Shown here one piece after another: positions 6,293 through 14,834 of a DNA stretch of 64,000 bases (position 1 is the stretch's first letter; each line of letters begins with the position of its first letter). Source of the DNA: Asticcacaulis biprosthecium C19 (GTDB taxonomy: Bacteria > Pseudomonadota > Alphaproteobacteria > Caulobacterales > Caulobacteraceae). The position numbers and the translations under genes were made by a program. The DNA lies in contig NZ_GL883080.1 of the NCBI RefSeq assembly GCF_000204015.1, positions 303,774-367,773 on the forward strand, given 5' to 3'. Below the pieces are notes generated by a model. The model searched no databases and was not told the origin of the DNA. It saw nothing but the letters and a program-made list of their open reading frames with translations.

Positions 6293-8998
6293 TTAGAACC
6301 GGTAGCGCACGCCGGCCGAGATACGCTTGCCGGTGGTGCGGTATTCCTTGGTACGGTCCGGGGTGACCGAGTAGATGAACTCGTTCGTATCCGTCAGGTT
6401 CAACCCGTCCAGATAGACCGTGAAGTTCTCGCTCACGTCATACGAAACACCGGCGTCCAACTGGCCATAGGCGTCGAAATATTCCGGCTCGCCGTTGCGG
6501 CCCGAAGCCACCGCCAGGAACTTGTCGCGCCAAGTATAGGCGAGGCGGGCCTGGACCGGACCCTTTTCATAGAAGCCGATCACGCTGTAGCTGTACTTCG
6601 ACAGGCCCTCCAGGCCGTACGACACATTGGCCACCGCATTGGTGTAGTTGGCGTTCGACTCGGCATAGGTGAACGAGGTTTGCACGCCAAGGCCGTCGAA
6701 CGGCGCCGGCAGATTGCCGAAGACCTGACGATAACCCAGTTCGAAGCCCTTTACCGTTGCGCCCTTGCCGTTGGTCGGCACGGTCACCTGGAAGGTTACC
6801 TGGTCGACCTTTTGCGGCGTCGTCGTCAAGGTGACGAAGCTGTCGATATTCTTGTAAAAGGCGGCGAACGACAGCAGCGACAGGCGGTCGAAGTACCACT
6901 CCACTCCGCCTTCGATCTGCGCGGCGCGGAAGGGCTGCAGGTCCGGATTGCCGCGGCGGATGGTCTCATTGCCGGGGTTGGTCTGGATGGTCTGGCGCGG
7001 CGACAGGTCGGACAGGGTCGGACGGGTGATGACCCTTGACGCGGCAAAGCGCAGGATCAGGTCATCCGTCACGCCCAGCTTGGCGTTCAGCGACGGCAGG
7101 ATGTCGGTGTACTTGCCTTCGAAGCTGACCGGGATGATCGGCGACAGGGTGATGATGTTCTGGCCCGCGCCGTTCGGCACCGCCGACAGTACGGTGCGCG
7201 AGGCGCCGGACGAGGTATATTTGGTGTCCTCGACCCGGATACCAGCATTGACCGACAGCGGCATGCCGCCCAGGTCGGCGCGGATATCGCTCATGATATA
7301 GCCCAGCATCACCTTTTCATCGACGACCGACGAACCGGCCGCATCGAACCGGCCCGGATCGAAAGCCTTGCCATCCTGAGTGGCAAAGGTGTCGACCTGC
7401 TTGATCACCGCCAGCGGATCATAGCCGACCCAGTCGCGGATGATGTTGCCGTCGTGGCTGGCGAAGAAGTTCATGTCGGTGTTGAAGAACAGCGACTGCG
7501 GCAACACACGGTCGGAACCGCAATAGGCGCATTGTTCGCCACCGGGGGTCGAGAAGGCGGTGATGGTCTTGACGCGCTTTTGCGACGCTATACCGGCAAA
7601 CAAAGTGACGTCGCCTTCGGGCGCCCACTTGGCGTCGAACTTGGCTTCGTCGATCTTGTCGTCGATGTCCGAACCGCCGCCCCAGATATAGTAGTGGGCG
7701 GTAATCCCGGCCGGGTTGGTCGACGCGTTCGAATAGTTCGGCGAGGTAAAGCCGTAATCATAGATCGGCGAACCGTTGCGGCGGTCGAACCACAGATCCA
7801 TGTTCTTGCGGCGGATGGTGGTGAAGTGGTTGTTTTCCTTGCCGCGACGCTCGGCCTTGGAGCTCGACAGGTCGAACGACAGGGTCAGGGTGTCGGTGGC
7901 GCGGAAATTGGCATTGACGCCCAAAAGCGTGGTGGTGACGTTGCGGGTGTCGTGCTGCAGAATCTGGTCGACGAAACCGCCCTGGTAGCGCTGATAGACC
8001 GCTTCCTTACCTTGCACGACCTGTTCGACCAGGGTGCCGCCGGAGAAGTCATAGGCCAGGCCGGTCTGGTCTTCGGTGATCTCGGCCTTGGCATACAGGG
8101 CGTCGACACCGATCGTCAGGCGTTCGGTCGGCTTCCATTGCAGCGCACCGTTCAGGCCCGCCATCGACTTTTGCCGCACGAAGAAGAAGGGCGAAAGGTT
8201 GGACGGCATCGAAACGCCGGTGAAAGGGGCGACGTTCGGACCCAGGCGGGCGCCGGCAACGCCGCCGGCATTGTAGTAGCTGTCGGTCGACGAGCGCTTG
8301 ACGTGGCCGGCGCCAATGGTGAATTCGTCGTCGCGGACCTCCTGGTCAGAGAAGGTGGCGGCGACCGCGATACCGAAGTTGCGGTCGGCATTGCGCCAGC
8401 TCACCACGCCGGCGGCTTCCGGGTTCCAGCTATCGGCCAGTTCCGCATAGGTGCTGCCGATCGAGGCGGCGGCGGAAAAGGCCTTGGGCTGATCCAGCGG
8501 GCGCAGAGTGCGCACGTCGATGGTGGCGCCGATCGAAGCGCCGTTCACATTGGCCTGGGGCGACTTGTAGACGTCGGCGCCGGAAATGACTTCCGACGGG
8601 ATGACGTCGAAGGAGAACTCACGGCCGTTATTGTCGGTGGCCAGGGTGCGGCCGTTGACGGTGACGGCGTTGAACTTGGGGCCGAAGCCGCGGACCGAGA
8701 CGTAACGGCCTTCGCCGCGGTTACGTTCGATGGTGACGCCGGGGATGCGTTGCAGCGACTCGGCGACATTCTGGTCGGGCAACTTGCCCAGATCTTCGGA
8801 GGCGATCGAATCGACGACACCGATCGACTGGCGCTTGATATCCAGCGATTGCTTGATGCCGCGGCGGATACCGCGAACCTCGACGACGGTGTCTTCAGCC
8901 GGGGCGCTGGCGGTGGTGTCCTGCGCGGCGGCCATCTGGGGCGCAAGCGTGGCGACGGTCATGGCTGTGGCGGCCAGTAGAAGCAGTTTCCGGGGCAT
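6293..8998 (-). CDS. TonB-dependent receptor (Caulobacter-type, probable oligosaccharide uptake)
   Basis: A 901-residue outer-membrane receptor for energised substrate uptake. Residues 1-25 are a Sec signal peptide (cut after AAAQ). The plug domain follows (VVEVRGIRRGIKQSLDIKR; LPDQNVAESLQRIPGVTIER; VSVRGFGPKFNAVTVNGR), with the GIRRGIKQSL start typical of the large Caulobacterales/Xanthomonas oligosaccharide receptor group. The rest is a 22-strand barrel ending in the aromatic signature GVRYRF. Single transcription unit with its own terminator. The divergent or downstream sugar-acid genes (9.7-13.9 kb) suggest it imports the sugar, or an oligosaccharide releasing it, that those enzymes break down. 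The ligand is inferred only from neighbours. Confidence 0.93.
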   Translation of the reverse strand: MPRKLLLLAATAMTVATLAPQMAAAQDTTASAPAEDTVVEVRGIRRGIKQSLDIKRQSIGVVDSIASEDLGKLPDQNVAESLQRIPGVTIERNRGEGRYVSVRGFGPKFNAVTVNGRTLATDNNGREFSFDVIPSEVISGADVYKSPQANVNGASIGATIDVRTLRPLDQPKAFSAAASIGSTYAELADSWNPEAAGVVSWRNADRNFGIAVAATFSDQEVRDDEFTIGAGHVKRSSTDSYYNAGGVAGARLGPNVAPFTGVSMPSNLSPFFFVRQKSMAGLNGALQWKPTERLTIGVDALYAKAEITEDQTGLAYDFSGGTLVEQVVQGKEAVYQRYQGGFVDQILQHDTRNVTTTLLGVNANFRATDTLTLSFDLSSSKAERRGKENNHFTTIRRKNMDLWFDRRNGSPIYDYGFTSPNYSNASTNPAGITAHYYIWGGGSDIDDKIDEAKFDAKWAPEGDVTLFAGIASQKRVKTITAFSTPGGEQCAYCGSDRVLPQSLFFNTDMNFFASHDGNIIRDWVGYDPLAVIKQVDTFATQDGKAFDPGRFDAAGSSVVDEKVMLGYIMSDIRADLGGMPLSVNAGIRVEDTKYTSSGASRTVLSAVPNGAGQNIITLSPIIPVSFEGKYTDILPSLNAKLGVTDDLILRFAASRVITRPTLSDLSPRQTIQTNPGNETIRRGNPDLQPFRAAQIEGGVEWYFDRLSLLSFAAFYKNIDSFVTLTTTPQKVDQVTFQVTVPTNGKGATVKGFELGYRQVFGNLPAPFDGLGVQTSFTYAESNANYTNAVANVSYGLEGLSKYSYSVIGFYEKGPVQARLAYTWRDKFLAVASGRNGEPEYFDAYGQLDAGVSYDVSENFTVYLDGLNLTDTNEFIYSVTPDRTKEYRTTGKRISAGVRYRF

Positions 8999-9062
8999 GA
9001 GTTTCCTTACTTATGTCGTACGCCCTATTTTGAGCGCTGATGACCCGTTTTTACGGCATGGT

Positions 9063-9097
9063 CATATGTGTGTCAAATTATCATCATATGTCTGACA
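9063..9097. promoter_or_regulatory. Direct repeat, candidate operator of the TonB receptor gene
   Basis: CATATGTGTGTCA (9063-9075) and CATATGTCTGACA (9085-9097) start 22 bp apart, two helical turns, about 65-100 bp upstream of the receptor start codon. The 11-mer CATCATATGTC at 9082-9092 recurs exactly at 45631-45641 upstream of a polysaccharide-active enzyme gene. The regulator is not known; the FadR-type protein at 14.0 kb is a candidate. Confidence 0.35.
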
Positions 9098-9472
9098 ATA
9101 TACTGCTTCTTATCGCATCCTGTATGCCGGATCGCAGAGTCTGACCATGAAAGACGGTTCGATGAGCAGTGTAAGTCTGTAAGTCCCTGTAACCGTTCTT
9201 ATTCTTGTTCGGCCAGTTGTCCGGCTCTTGCCTTACCGGCGATTAAGCCTCTTGGATCACCTCATGTCAACGGACCTAAAAAGATTGACGGTGAGGGGTG
9301 GATGAACGCGTTCCGGTATCAGCAAGAGGTTTAGGTTATAAGGATATCAGGTGCCATCCGCTGTGATCGATTCAACACAATCGTGATCTGAATATGCAAA
9401 AACACATCATTCTATGATGAAAAATGATGTTATTCAATATAAATTGTCTGAGTTAATATAGCGCCGCGCACG

Positions 9473-9504
9473 AAAAAGCCGCAGAGTCATCTAAACTCTG
9501 CGGC
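9473..9504 (-). terminator. Rho-independent terminator of the MFS/catabolic operon
   Basis: The 10-bp stem GCCGCAGAGT (9478-9487) with ACTCTGCGGC (9495-9504) has a 7-nt loop and is followed on the minus strand by TTTTT (9477-9473). It lies about 195 bp after the MFS stop codon. Confidence 0.7.
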
Positions 9505-9697
9505 TGAAATATTATACCAACAGCCCCAAACCTTGAGCTTGCTTTGCCCACCCGATTTATGGGGAGGGTGGCGCGAAGCGCCGGGCGGGGCCCTTGCTTA
9601 GAGTCATGATTCAAGGCTGATGGTATTAGTCCTCCTCTCCATTTATGGGGTTTGGCGGAGCCGATGGCCGGCGAAGCCGGCGGAGGGGTACTCTTTC

Positions 9698-10939
9698 TTA
9701 CTTCACCGACTTGATCGGCAACACAAAGAACGACCCGGCAAACACAAAGACAATGGCTGCGATGAACAACACGCGATAGTCGGTGTCATAGATGTTCAAC
9801 AACACGGCGGCCATGATCGGGCTGATGATTTGCGGAATATTGATGGCGGTGGTCAAGACCCCGAGGTCCTTGCCGGCATCACCCTGAACCGTCTTGGGCA
9901 AGACCTGGGTCATCAGGGCCATGTCGATGCTCATAAAGGCGCCATACCCGATGCCGATCAGCGCGGCATAGACATACATCCCCTCAATCGTCGGCAGGAA
10001 CAACGGCACGGCCATGGCGGCGGCCATCACCAGGCTGGCAAAAAACACGAACGGCTTGCGCCGTCCCAGCCAGTCGCTGGCCAACCCGCCCACCAGGGAC
10101 GCTATGACAACAAACACGAAGTTGATCACGGCGATATTGCCGATAATCTTGTTGGCGTCGCCGGTCGACAGCTTGATGTAATCCTGCAGGATATAGAGCA
10201 GATAGGTCGCGATCCCCTGATAGCCGAGATAGATGGTGAACCGCCCGGCAAACGCCCAGGTGAAGTCGAGCGACTTGAACGGCCGCGCGAACCCAGCGAG
10301 GAAACTGCCCAAATCGAATTTTTCAACGACCATACCTGTCGACGGCGCCTCACGGTTCACCACCACAAACACGACACAGCAGGCGGCAGTGGCGGCGGCA
10401 AACAGCCCGTACGCCATAACCATCTCACCGGCCAACTGCCCCGCCACCCAGGTGCCGGCGGCGATACCGGCCGTCATGCCGGCGCCGACAAAGCCGGAAG
10501 CCACCCCACGCGCCTGCTCAGGAAAGCGGTCCGCGACGACGGTGGTCAGGGCCGGCTGCATCGAATTGAGCGCGATGGCGGCCATTACCCAGACAACTGT
10601 GATCGACACCAGCGAGGTCATGAACGATACACCGAACAACGCGGCCGCACCGACCAGGGCGCCGATGGCGATCCACGGTGACCGCCGGCCCCAGCGCGAC
10701 CGCGTCCGGTCAGAAAGCGCGCCGGCGATCGGCGTGGCCAGGGTCGAGAAGATTGAGGTCACGGCGAAGACCAGGGCCAGATTGCTGGTCTTGTTATCCG
10801 GATCTATGGCGGCGATCTGGTTGGGCAAAAGTACGCCCAGGACCCCGCAATACAGCGCCAGCAGGACGAAATTATTGACCAGCAGCGAGATCAGCAAGGT
10901 CCAGCGCTGGCTACCTTTCACATGAGCGATGTCGGTCAT
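9698..10939 (-). CDS. MFS transporter, sugar or sugar-acid uptake candidate
   Basis: A 413-residue inner-membrane protein with about 12 hydrophobic segments. The loop between helices 2 and 3 holds GALSDRTRSRWGRRSPWIAIG, the conserved MFS motif A with the GRRxP form seen in GPH/SLC45-like carriers. A second copy appears in the C-terminal half (GLASDWLGRRKPFVF). The ribosome site AGAGGAAT precedes the ATG, 12 bp after the upstream lactonase gene, so it is the last gene of the dehydratase-AKR-lactonase operon. Its context points to import of the monosaccharide or acid used by those enzymes; the substrate is not readable from sequence. Confidence 0.88.
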   Translation of the reverse strand: MTDIAHVKGSQRWTLLISLLVNNFVLLALYCGVLGVLLPNQIAAIDPDNKTSNLALVFAVTSIFSTLATPIAGALSDRTRSRWGRRSPWIAIGALVGAAALFGVSFMTSLVSITVVWVMAAIALNSMQPALTTVVADRFPEQARGVASGFVGAGMTAGIAAGTWVAGQLAGEMVMAYGLFAAATAACCVVFVVVNREAPSTGMVVEKFDLGSFLAGFARPFKSLDFTWAFAGRFTIYLGYQGIATYLLYILQDYIKLSTGDANKIIGNIAVINFVFVVIASLVGGLASDWLGRRKPFVFFASLVMAAAMAVPLFLPTIEGMYVYAALIGIGYGAFMSIDMALMTQVLPKTVQGDAGKDLGVLTTAINIPQIISPIMAAVLLNIYDTDYRVLFIAAIVFVFAGSFFVLPIKSVK

Positions 10940-10951
10940 GGCATTCCTCTT

Positions 10952-11761
10952 TTATAATTTGTAGACGGCGCGGGCCGTGCCCGACCAGATCCGCTCTTGT
11001 TGCGCTTCGGTGAGTCCGGTCACAGCGGTTTCGACCGTTTGCCGCCACGGCTCGTAACCGCCGGCGAGGTCGACCACGGGCCAGTCGCCGCCGAACAGGC
11101 AGCGCTCCGGGCTGAAAACCTCGATAGCGTGCGCCAGATACGGCATCAATTGCTCCGGTCGCCACGATTTCCAATCCGCTTGGGTCGGCAATCCCGAAAG
11201 CTTGCAAAACAGACCTGGAAATTCCGCGATCCGGCTCAGATCCGATGCCCAGCCGTCGTACTCGCCGCCGGCGATGTCGGGCTTGCCCAGGTGATCGAGA
11301 ATCACCGTCGCCGCCGGCATCGCGTTGAACAGGACGTCGAGCGCGCGGAGAAGTTCTGGAATCTGCTGCGCCCGGATGCACATGTCGATTGTCAATCCGG
11401 TCCGCGCCGTGGCGATCATTCCGGCGGCATAGCCATCCAGCATGAAACCGTCGGGCTCGTTCTGGGTATTGCGGCGGATGCCTTTGACGAGGGGGCGCTG
11501 AACCAACTGCGCCAGATGCGGCGTAACCGCCACGCTCAGTTCCAACGGCGCGTAGGCAACAATTCCAGCTATCTCGAACTGTCCAGCCCAGTCAACTTCT
11601 TGCAGCGCCTGGTCTGGCGCACAATCCGACTGAACAAAAACAACACTTCCGGCATGTATGAAGTGTTCCGGCAAGTGGGCATGGGCGATATCCGGCACGT
11701 ATTTCAGCCAGTCATAGCTCAGCCGCGCCGGGTCCCAAAAGTGCGCGTGGGCGTCGATCAT
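10952..11761 (-). CDS. COG3618-type amidohydrolase, probable aldonolactonase (L-fuconolactonase-like)
   Basis: A 269-residue cytosolic TIM-barrel metal hydrolase. The metal site begins with MIDAHAHFWD at the N-terminus, with DHLGKP (about 172-177) and FGGDWPV (about 232-238) as the other family markers. COG3618 members open sugar lactones such as L-fucono- or L-rhamnono-lactone. The ATG overlaps the stop of the aldo/keto reductase gene (ATGA), so the two successive pathway enzymes are translationally coupled: dehydrogenase makes the lactone, this enzyme hydrolyses it to the aldonate. Substrate identity is inferred from neighbours. Confidence 0.88.
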   Translation of the reverse strand: MIDAHAHFWDPARLSYDWLKYVPDIAHAHLPEHFIHAGSVVFVQSDCAPDQALQEVDWAGQFEIAGIVAYAPLELSVAVTPHLAQLVQRPLVKGIRRNTQNEPDGFMLDGYAAGMIATARTGLTIDMCIRAQQIPELLRALDVLFNAMPAATVILDHLGKPDIAGGEYDGWASDLSRIAEFPGLFCKLSGLPTQADWKSWRPEQLMPYLAHAIEVFSPERCLFGGDWPVVDLAGGYEPWRQTVETAVTGLTEAQQERIWSGTARAVYKL

Positions 11762-12708
11762 TGTCCCGCCTTGCCGCCGTTTCCGGGCAGGACATCCCAG
11801 CCCTTATCCCTTACCGGCGCCAGTACGGTTTCGACATGCGCCAGCAATGCCGCATCGACGGACGCGCTCATGGCGGCGACGTTGTCACGCATATTGGCGG
11901 CGCTGGAAGACCCGATCACGGTCGACGCGATCCCGTGCTCCGCCGCCTGTCGCAACGCCCACTGCACTGCCAACCGCGAAATATCCGATCCGGCCTCGGT
12001 GCAGATCCGCGCAGCCTCCGCCGCCGCCCTATGCACCGTCTCATGACCTGGGTGCCAGTCCGGCGGACCCTTGCGCGTCAGCAAGCCCATCCCCAGGGGC
12101 GAAGCGTTGAACACGGCGATATCATGCGTCTTCAACCGTCGTGCCACTGGGCCAAGCCTCTGATCCTGCAGGGTAAAGGTGCAATAGGCCATGACGGTGT
12201 CGATCTGCTGTTCGACGGCGATCTTTTCGAGCACCGCCAGGTCGTAGCCGGTAATCCCGACATAGCGGATCACGCCCTGCGCCTTCAGATCGCGTAAGGC
12301 GGGGAGTGCCTCTTCGACCAACTGTTTGAGGTCGCCATGCTCGATGTCATGGCATTGCAGGATATCGACATGGCCGGTTTTCAGCCGCCGTAGCGACTCG
12401 TCCAGGCTGCGCAGGGTGGCGTCACGCGAAAAGTCCCACGCCTTGTCGCCATAGCGGCCGACCTTGGTGGCCAAGGTATAGCGCGAGCGCTCGACACCCT
12501 GCAGGGCGTGGCCCAGGGCGGTTTCAGCCCTTGTCAGGCCGTAATAGGGCGCGACGTCGATCAGCGATACGCCGAGGTCCAGCGCTGTCTGCACCGTGGC
12601 GTCGGCATGGGCCTGAGAGACGTGGGAATAGACGCTGCCCAAAGAGGCAGCGCCCAGGGCCAGCACGGATATCTCTGGTCCATCGTGCGGAAGGCGGGTG
12701 GTCAGCAT
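11758..12708 (-). CDS. Aldo/keto reductase, probable aldose 1-dehydrogenase
   Basis: A 316-residue AKR barrel. The catalytic tetrad is readable: Asp and Tyr in SLIDVAPYYG, Lys in LATKVGRYG and His in DILQCHDIE; the cofactor-binding end contains VIGSSSAANMRDNV. It resembles D-threo-aldose 1-dehydrogenase (L-fucose/L-galactose dehydrogenase), which oxidises the sugar to its lactone with NAD(P)+. The start at ATG 12708 lies one base after the dehydratase TGA, tighter than the longer opening from 12756. It couples to the lactonase by a 4-bp overlap. AKRs are promiscuous, so the sugar is a guess. Confidence 0.88.
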   Translation of the reverse strand: MLTTRLPHDGPEISVLALGAASLGSVYSHVSQAHADATVQTALDLGVSLIDVAPYYGLTRAETALGHALQGVERSRYTLATKVGRYGDKAWDFSRDATLRSLDESLRRLKTGHVDILQCHDIEHGDLKQLVEEALPALRDLKAQGVIRYVGITGYDLAVLEKIAVEQQIDTVMAYCTFTLQDQRLGPVARRLKTHDIAVFNASPLGMGLLTRKGPPDWHPGHETVHRAAAEAARICTEAGSDISRLAVQWALRQAAEHGIASTVIGSSSAANMRDNVAAMSASVDAALLAHVETVLAPVRDKGWDVLPGNGGKAGQ

Positions 12709-12709
12709 A

Positions 12710-13849
12710 TCAGGCTTCAGGAACCAGGCGCAGGCCTGCGCGGGTGGGGCGGACATGCGGGCCGCCAGGCACGGACCATTGACCGGACTGGCGTTCGCTC
12801 AGGATAAGGGCCTCGTCGACGTCGATCCCCAGGCCCGGCGCGTCACCCAGGACGATCCCGCCGTCAGCCAGGTGTTGGTCCAGGCTAAGACCGAAGGGCG
12901 GCTTGAAATCCTGGACCTCGACCGTCAGCAGGTTCGGCACGGATGCGGCAGCATGGGCGACCGGATTGCAGTTATAACCGACCGGTGACACCGGTAAATT
13001 ATGGGCGTGGGCAGCATTGGCGACCCTCAGGAAGTGGGTAATCCCCCACACCATGCCGGCCTGGACGATATCGACGGCCTTGGTTTCGAACAGCGGCAGG
13101 TATTGGTCAAGTCCGGTCAGGTTCTCACCGGTCGCCACGGCGCATTTGGCGGCGCGCGAAATCAAGGCGTGGCCTTCGGCGTCCCAGCGCCGTACCGGCT
13201 CCTCGATCCAGGTCAGGTCGATATGGCGCTCGATCTCGGCGAGGTGGCGAATGGCCTGTTTGCGCGACCACGATTCGTTGACGTCGAACATCATGGCTGG
13301 GCGAGGGGTGTTGCGTTCCAGGATATCGCGCACCGCCATCAACCGGCGAATATCGCGGTCCAGGTCCCGGCCGCCCTTGAGCTTGGCACCGGTAAAGCCG
13401 AGGTCCGCCCATTGGGTGTAGAGTGTCACCAGATCATCGTCGTTGAGGCCCTGGCACAGGCCGGAGGCATAGCCCGGCACAAAACGGTCGCAGGCACCAA
13501 GCGTCCGCCAAAGCGGTTCCTCGGCCATCTTGGCCTTGAGGTCCCACAAGGCCATATCGACCGCGCCGATGGTGCCGAAGGTAGCGCCGGCATGACCGCT
13601 TTTGAAGACATGGGCCAGCATTCGGTCATACAGGGCCGTGACGGCGCGCGGATCTTCACCTTCGACGGCCGGAAAGATGCGATCAATGTCACCATGCGCG
13701 CCCAGACCGACCCCGGTCAGACCCGAATCGGTGGTCAGCAGCAGAATCGGCACGTCCGTGATGCCGGACTTGACGATGCCATTGACGTCGCCGATGGGCC
13801 GGCCCCAGTTGTGAACCGTGGTAAGGCTGCGATAGCCAGTGATCTTCAT
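12710..13849 (-). CDS. Enolase-superfamily (mandelate racemase-like) sugar-acid dehydratase
   Basis: A 379-residue protein with N-terminal capping domain and TIM barrel. Visible family residues are the KxK pair in TGAKLKGG, metal ligands in MFDVNES, WIEEP and TGEN, and Asp in DIVQAG. The position that normally holds the catalytic His (usually a P-H motif after the sixth strand) reads LPVSPVGYNCNPVAHAA, so the His seems replaced. First gene of the operon with AKR, lactonase and MFS. ATG 13849 (MKITGYR) is chosen over GTG 13867, which leaves no room for a ribosome site next to the palindrome. The expected reaction is dehydration of an aldonate to a 2-keto-3-deoxy acid; the substrate is unknown. 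Confidence 0.85.
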   Translation of the reverse strand: MKITGYRSLTTVHNWGRPIGDVNGIVKSGITDVPILLLTTDSGLTGVGLGAHGDIDRIFPAVEGEDPRAVTALYDRMLAHVFKSGHAGATFGTIGAVDMALWDLKAKMAEEPLWRTLGACDRFVPGYASGLCQGLNDDDLVTLYTQWADLGFTGAKLKGGRDLDRDIRRLMAVRDILERNTPRPAMMFDVNESWSRKQAIRHLAEIERHIDLTWIEEPVRRWDAEGHALISRAAKCAVATGENLTGLDQYLPLFETKAVDIVQAGMVWGITHFLRVANAAHAHNLPVSPVGYNCNPVAHAAASVPNLLTVEVQDFKPPFGLSLDQHLADGGIVLGDAPGLGIDVDEALILSERQSGQWSVPGGPHVRPTRAGLRLVPEA

Positions 13850-13875
13850 ACGCGGGCGCTTTGTCACTTAAATTG

Positions 13876-13889
13876 ATAATATGTATTAT
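13876..13889. promoter_or_regulatory. 14-bp palindrome, candidate operator of the FadR-type regulator
   Basis: ATAATA-TG-TATTAT lies in the divergent region between the dehydratase operon and the regulator gene, 27 bp upstream of the dehydratase ATG. GntR/FadR regulators commonly bind such AT-rich palindromes and control the divergent operon. Binding is inferred. Confidence 0.45.
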
Positions 13890-14006
13890 GATGCTATCAT
13901 GTGGGTCGGGACGTGACAAGCGGTACTTGCGCCCGTTTTGCGTTCGTCCCATACTGGTTGTGCGAAGCCTGTGATCACATGGGATTCGCGGACTCAAAAG
14001 GATTTA

Positions 14007-14747
14007 TTGCGCTTGACCGGATCTGCTGCCCTTTCCGCCCGCAACGCCCGCCGCCGTCCCCGCCTGGCAGCCGCCGTTGTTGAAGACCTGGTGACCGCCA
14101 TTGTGACCGAGGTCTATGCGGCCGGCTCGGCCCTGCCGCCGGAAAACGTGCTTTGCGACATGTTTGAGGTCAGCCGCACCGTGATCCGTGAGGCGACGAC
14201 CGCGCTGACGGAAAAGGGGCTGGTGGTATCGCAGCAGGGGCGGGGGACCATCGTCCAGGATTCGGTGCGCTGGAGCCTGCTGGATCCGATGGTTTTGGCA
14301 GCACTGTTCCAGCGTGACGACGGACTGGTATATCTCGACAACCTGATCGAGATACGCACGGCCCTGGAAGCCTCGATGGCGGCCAAGGCGGCGGAACGGC
14401 TGACGGCCGACGATGCGGCGGAGTTGACGGGGCAATTGGAAAAGCTGGATGCATTGCTGGGGACGCCGGCGGCCTATGTCCATGAAGACGTCAGGTTCCA
14501 TGACATCATCATGCGGATTTCCGGTGATCGTCTGTCCGAAGCGATCATCAACTCGATCCAGGGTAAGGCTCTGAAAAACATAAGCTATTCGGGAAAGTTG
14601 AACGTCGAGCATATCCGCGATACCCACGCGGCGCACAAACAGGTCTATGACGCGATCATGAAGCGCGACGGCGAGGGGGCAGCGCGTGCGATGCGCGAGC
14701 ATATCCAGGGCAGCTGGAAAAAGCGCCGTCCGACGAGTCTAAAATGA
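14007..14747 (+). CDS. GntR-family (FadR subfamily) transcriptional regulator
   Basis: A 246-residue regulator. The N-terminal winged helix runs from about residue 18 (RLAAAVVEDLVTAIV...) with the recognition region LPPENVLCDMFEVSRTVIREATTALTEKGLVVSQQGRGTIV. The all-helical FCD ligand domain follows, with IEIRTALEASMAAKAAER and metal-type His/Asp positions (HEDVRFHDIIMRISG; DTHAAHKQVYDAI). No ATG is available. TTG 14007 follows AAAAGGAT with a suitable gap and is preferred over the upstream TTG at 13938. Divergent from the sugar-acid catabolic operon, it most likely represses that operon until a pathway intermediate binds. Confidence 0.9.
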   Translation: MRLTGSAALSARNARRRPRLAAAVVEDLVTAIVTEVYAAGSALPPENVLCDMFEVSRTVIREATTALTEKGLVVSQQGRGTIVQDSVRWSLLDPMVLAALFQRDDGLVYLDNLIEIRTALEASMAAKAAERLTADDAAELTGQLEKLDALLGTPAAYVHEDVRFHDIIMRISGDRLSEAIINSIQGKALKNISYSGKLNVEHIRDTHAAHKQVYDAIMKRDGEGAARAMREHIQGSWKKRRPTSLK

Positions 14748-14782
14748 TACCTTCCCACACGCGGGGAGGCGTCAGACGACAA

Positions 14783-14811
14783 AAAACCCCGCGTCGATGA
14801 CGCGGGGTTTT
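14783..14811. terminator. rplY: Bidirectional terminator between regulator and rplY
   Basis: AAAACCCCGCGTC (14783-14795) and GACGCGGGGTTTT (14799-14811) form a 13-bp symmetric stem with a 3-nt loop and A/T tracts on both sides, between the two convergent genes. Confidence 0.9.
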
Positions 14812-14834
14812 CGGTATCAGGATAACCGGGAAGC

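Larger units (their letters stand above)
8999..9697. other. Long intergenic region: receptor promoter, direct repeats and MFS terminator
   Basis: No gene is visible in about 700 bp. The left part is AT-rich and must hold the promoter of the minus-strand TonB receptor, with the direct repeat at 9063-9097. The right part holds a minus-strand terminator at 9473-9504 and a small GC hairpin (GCCGGC 9667-9672 and 9676-9681) just after the MFS stop codon. Openings in this stretch have no protein-like features. Confidence 0.6.

Noticed and set aside
7454..8980. 508-codon opening on the plus strand opposite the first TonB receptor
   Set aside because: It is antisense to a gene with clear receptor motifs; low-complexity Gly/Val/Asp composition is typical of the shadow of a GC-rich gene.
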